Part shown: in pieces, positions 52,335 to 52,411 of the stretch
Layout of the letters: each line of letters opens with the position of its first letter
Position numbering within the stretch: the stretch's first letter is position 1
Assembly (NCBI GenBank): GCA_012961165.1
Contig: DTZW01000473.1
Span: 1 to 52,411 of the forward strand
Length of the DNA: 52,411 bases
Origin: Gammaproteobacteria bacterium
GTDB lineage: Bacteria; Pseudomonadota; Gammaproteobacteria; Pseudomonadales; Azotimanducaceae
Reading direction: 5' to 3'
Made by a program: the position numbers and the translations under genes
The notes under the pieces: model-generated
What the model was told of the DNA's origin: nothing
What the model saw: only the letters and a program-made list of their open reading frames with translations
The model's database searches: none

Positions 52335-52411
52335 AATTTGAGGTTTTTGTCGCGGGTAATCCTACGGGTACGCATTGACTGAAACAAGGCTGGCGATCAT
52401 AAGCTAACAGG

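Overview
This window looks like a catabolic island from a free-living, aerobic, probably marine gammaproteobacterium. That is inferred from gene content only: a copper membrane monooxygenase, a DUF1302/DUF1329/MMPL envelope cluster, Tat- and lipoprotein-type exports, AraC regulators with an arabinose-binding-like N-terminal domain, and many beta-oxidation genes. There is no rRNA, tRNA, CRISPR array or recognisable insertion sequence. Base composition looks near 50 % GC by eye. GTG and TTG starts are common, and several starts were moved to a codon with a better Shine-Dalgarno sequence.

Layout. (1) 328-8440: two luciferase-like flavin oxidoreductases, an acyl-CoA dehydrogenase, a MaoC hydratase/CitE lyase/TauD dioxygenase operon, and an enoyl-CoA hydratase plus SDR pair that reads from a MerR-type promoter. 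(2) 8856-13876: a MerR regulator, then badI, aliB and badH homologues (ring opening of cyclohexanecarboxyl-CoA) and a Rieske oxygenase. (3) 14110-16223: a Tat-exported DUF1329 protein and an MddA-like membrane methyltransferase. (4) 16408-25839, minus strand: a CpnA-like cyclic alcohol dehydrogenase with a Baeyer-Villiger monooxygenase, and DUF1302, YCF48, DUF1329 and MMPL genes that look like a trans-envelope transport system. (5) 26149-30398: two AraC regulators flanking an AliA-like CoA ligase. (6) 30564-38598: a pmoCAB-type copper monooxygenase operon with three envelope copper or accessory proteins (a protein with a predicted N-terminal His, a multicopper oxidase, a Met/His-rich cupredoxin) and two esterases. 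(7) 38591-40408: two adjacent genes broken by in-frame stops (a BadI-like crotonase and a UspE-like protein). (8) 40505-46224: a canonical enoyl-CoA hydratase and an ExbB-ExbD-ExbD-VWA-TPR module. (9) 46241-52334: a PQQ/heme alcohol dehydrogenase lipoprotein with an aldehyde dehydrogenase, a theta-like GST and a phosphotransferase.

How the genes may work together (inference). The parts fit a nearly complete route for cycloalkanes or alkylcycloalkanes. The copper monooxygenase would hydroxylate the hydrocarbon. A ring alcohol would go through the CpnA-like dehydrogenase, the Baeyer-Villiger enzyme and an HSL-type lactone hydrolase. A side-chain alcohol would go through the PQQ dehydrogenase and aldehyde dehydrogenase to cyclohexanecarboxylate, then AliA, AliB, a hydratase, BadH and BadI to pimelyl-CoA and beta-oxidation. 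The MMPL/DUF1329/DUF1302 system could move the hydrophobic substrate. Substrate assignment is not proven by sequence; the co-location of these families is what the sequence shows.
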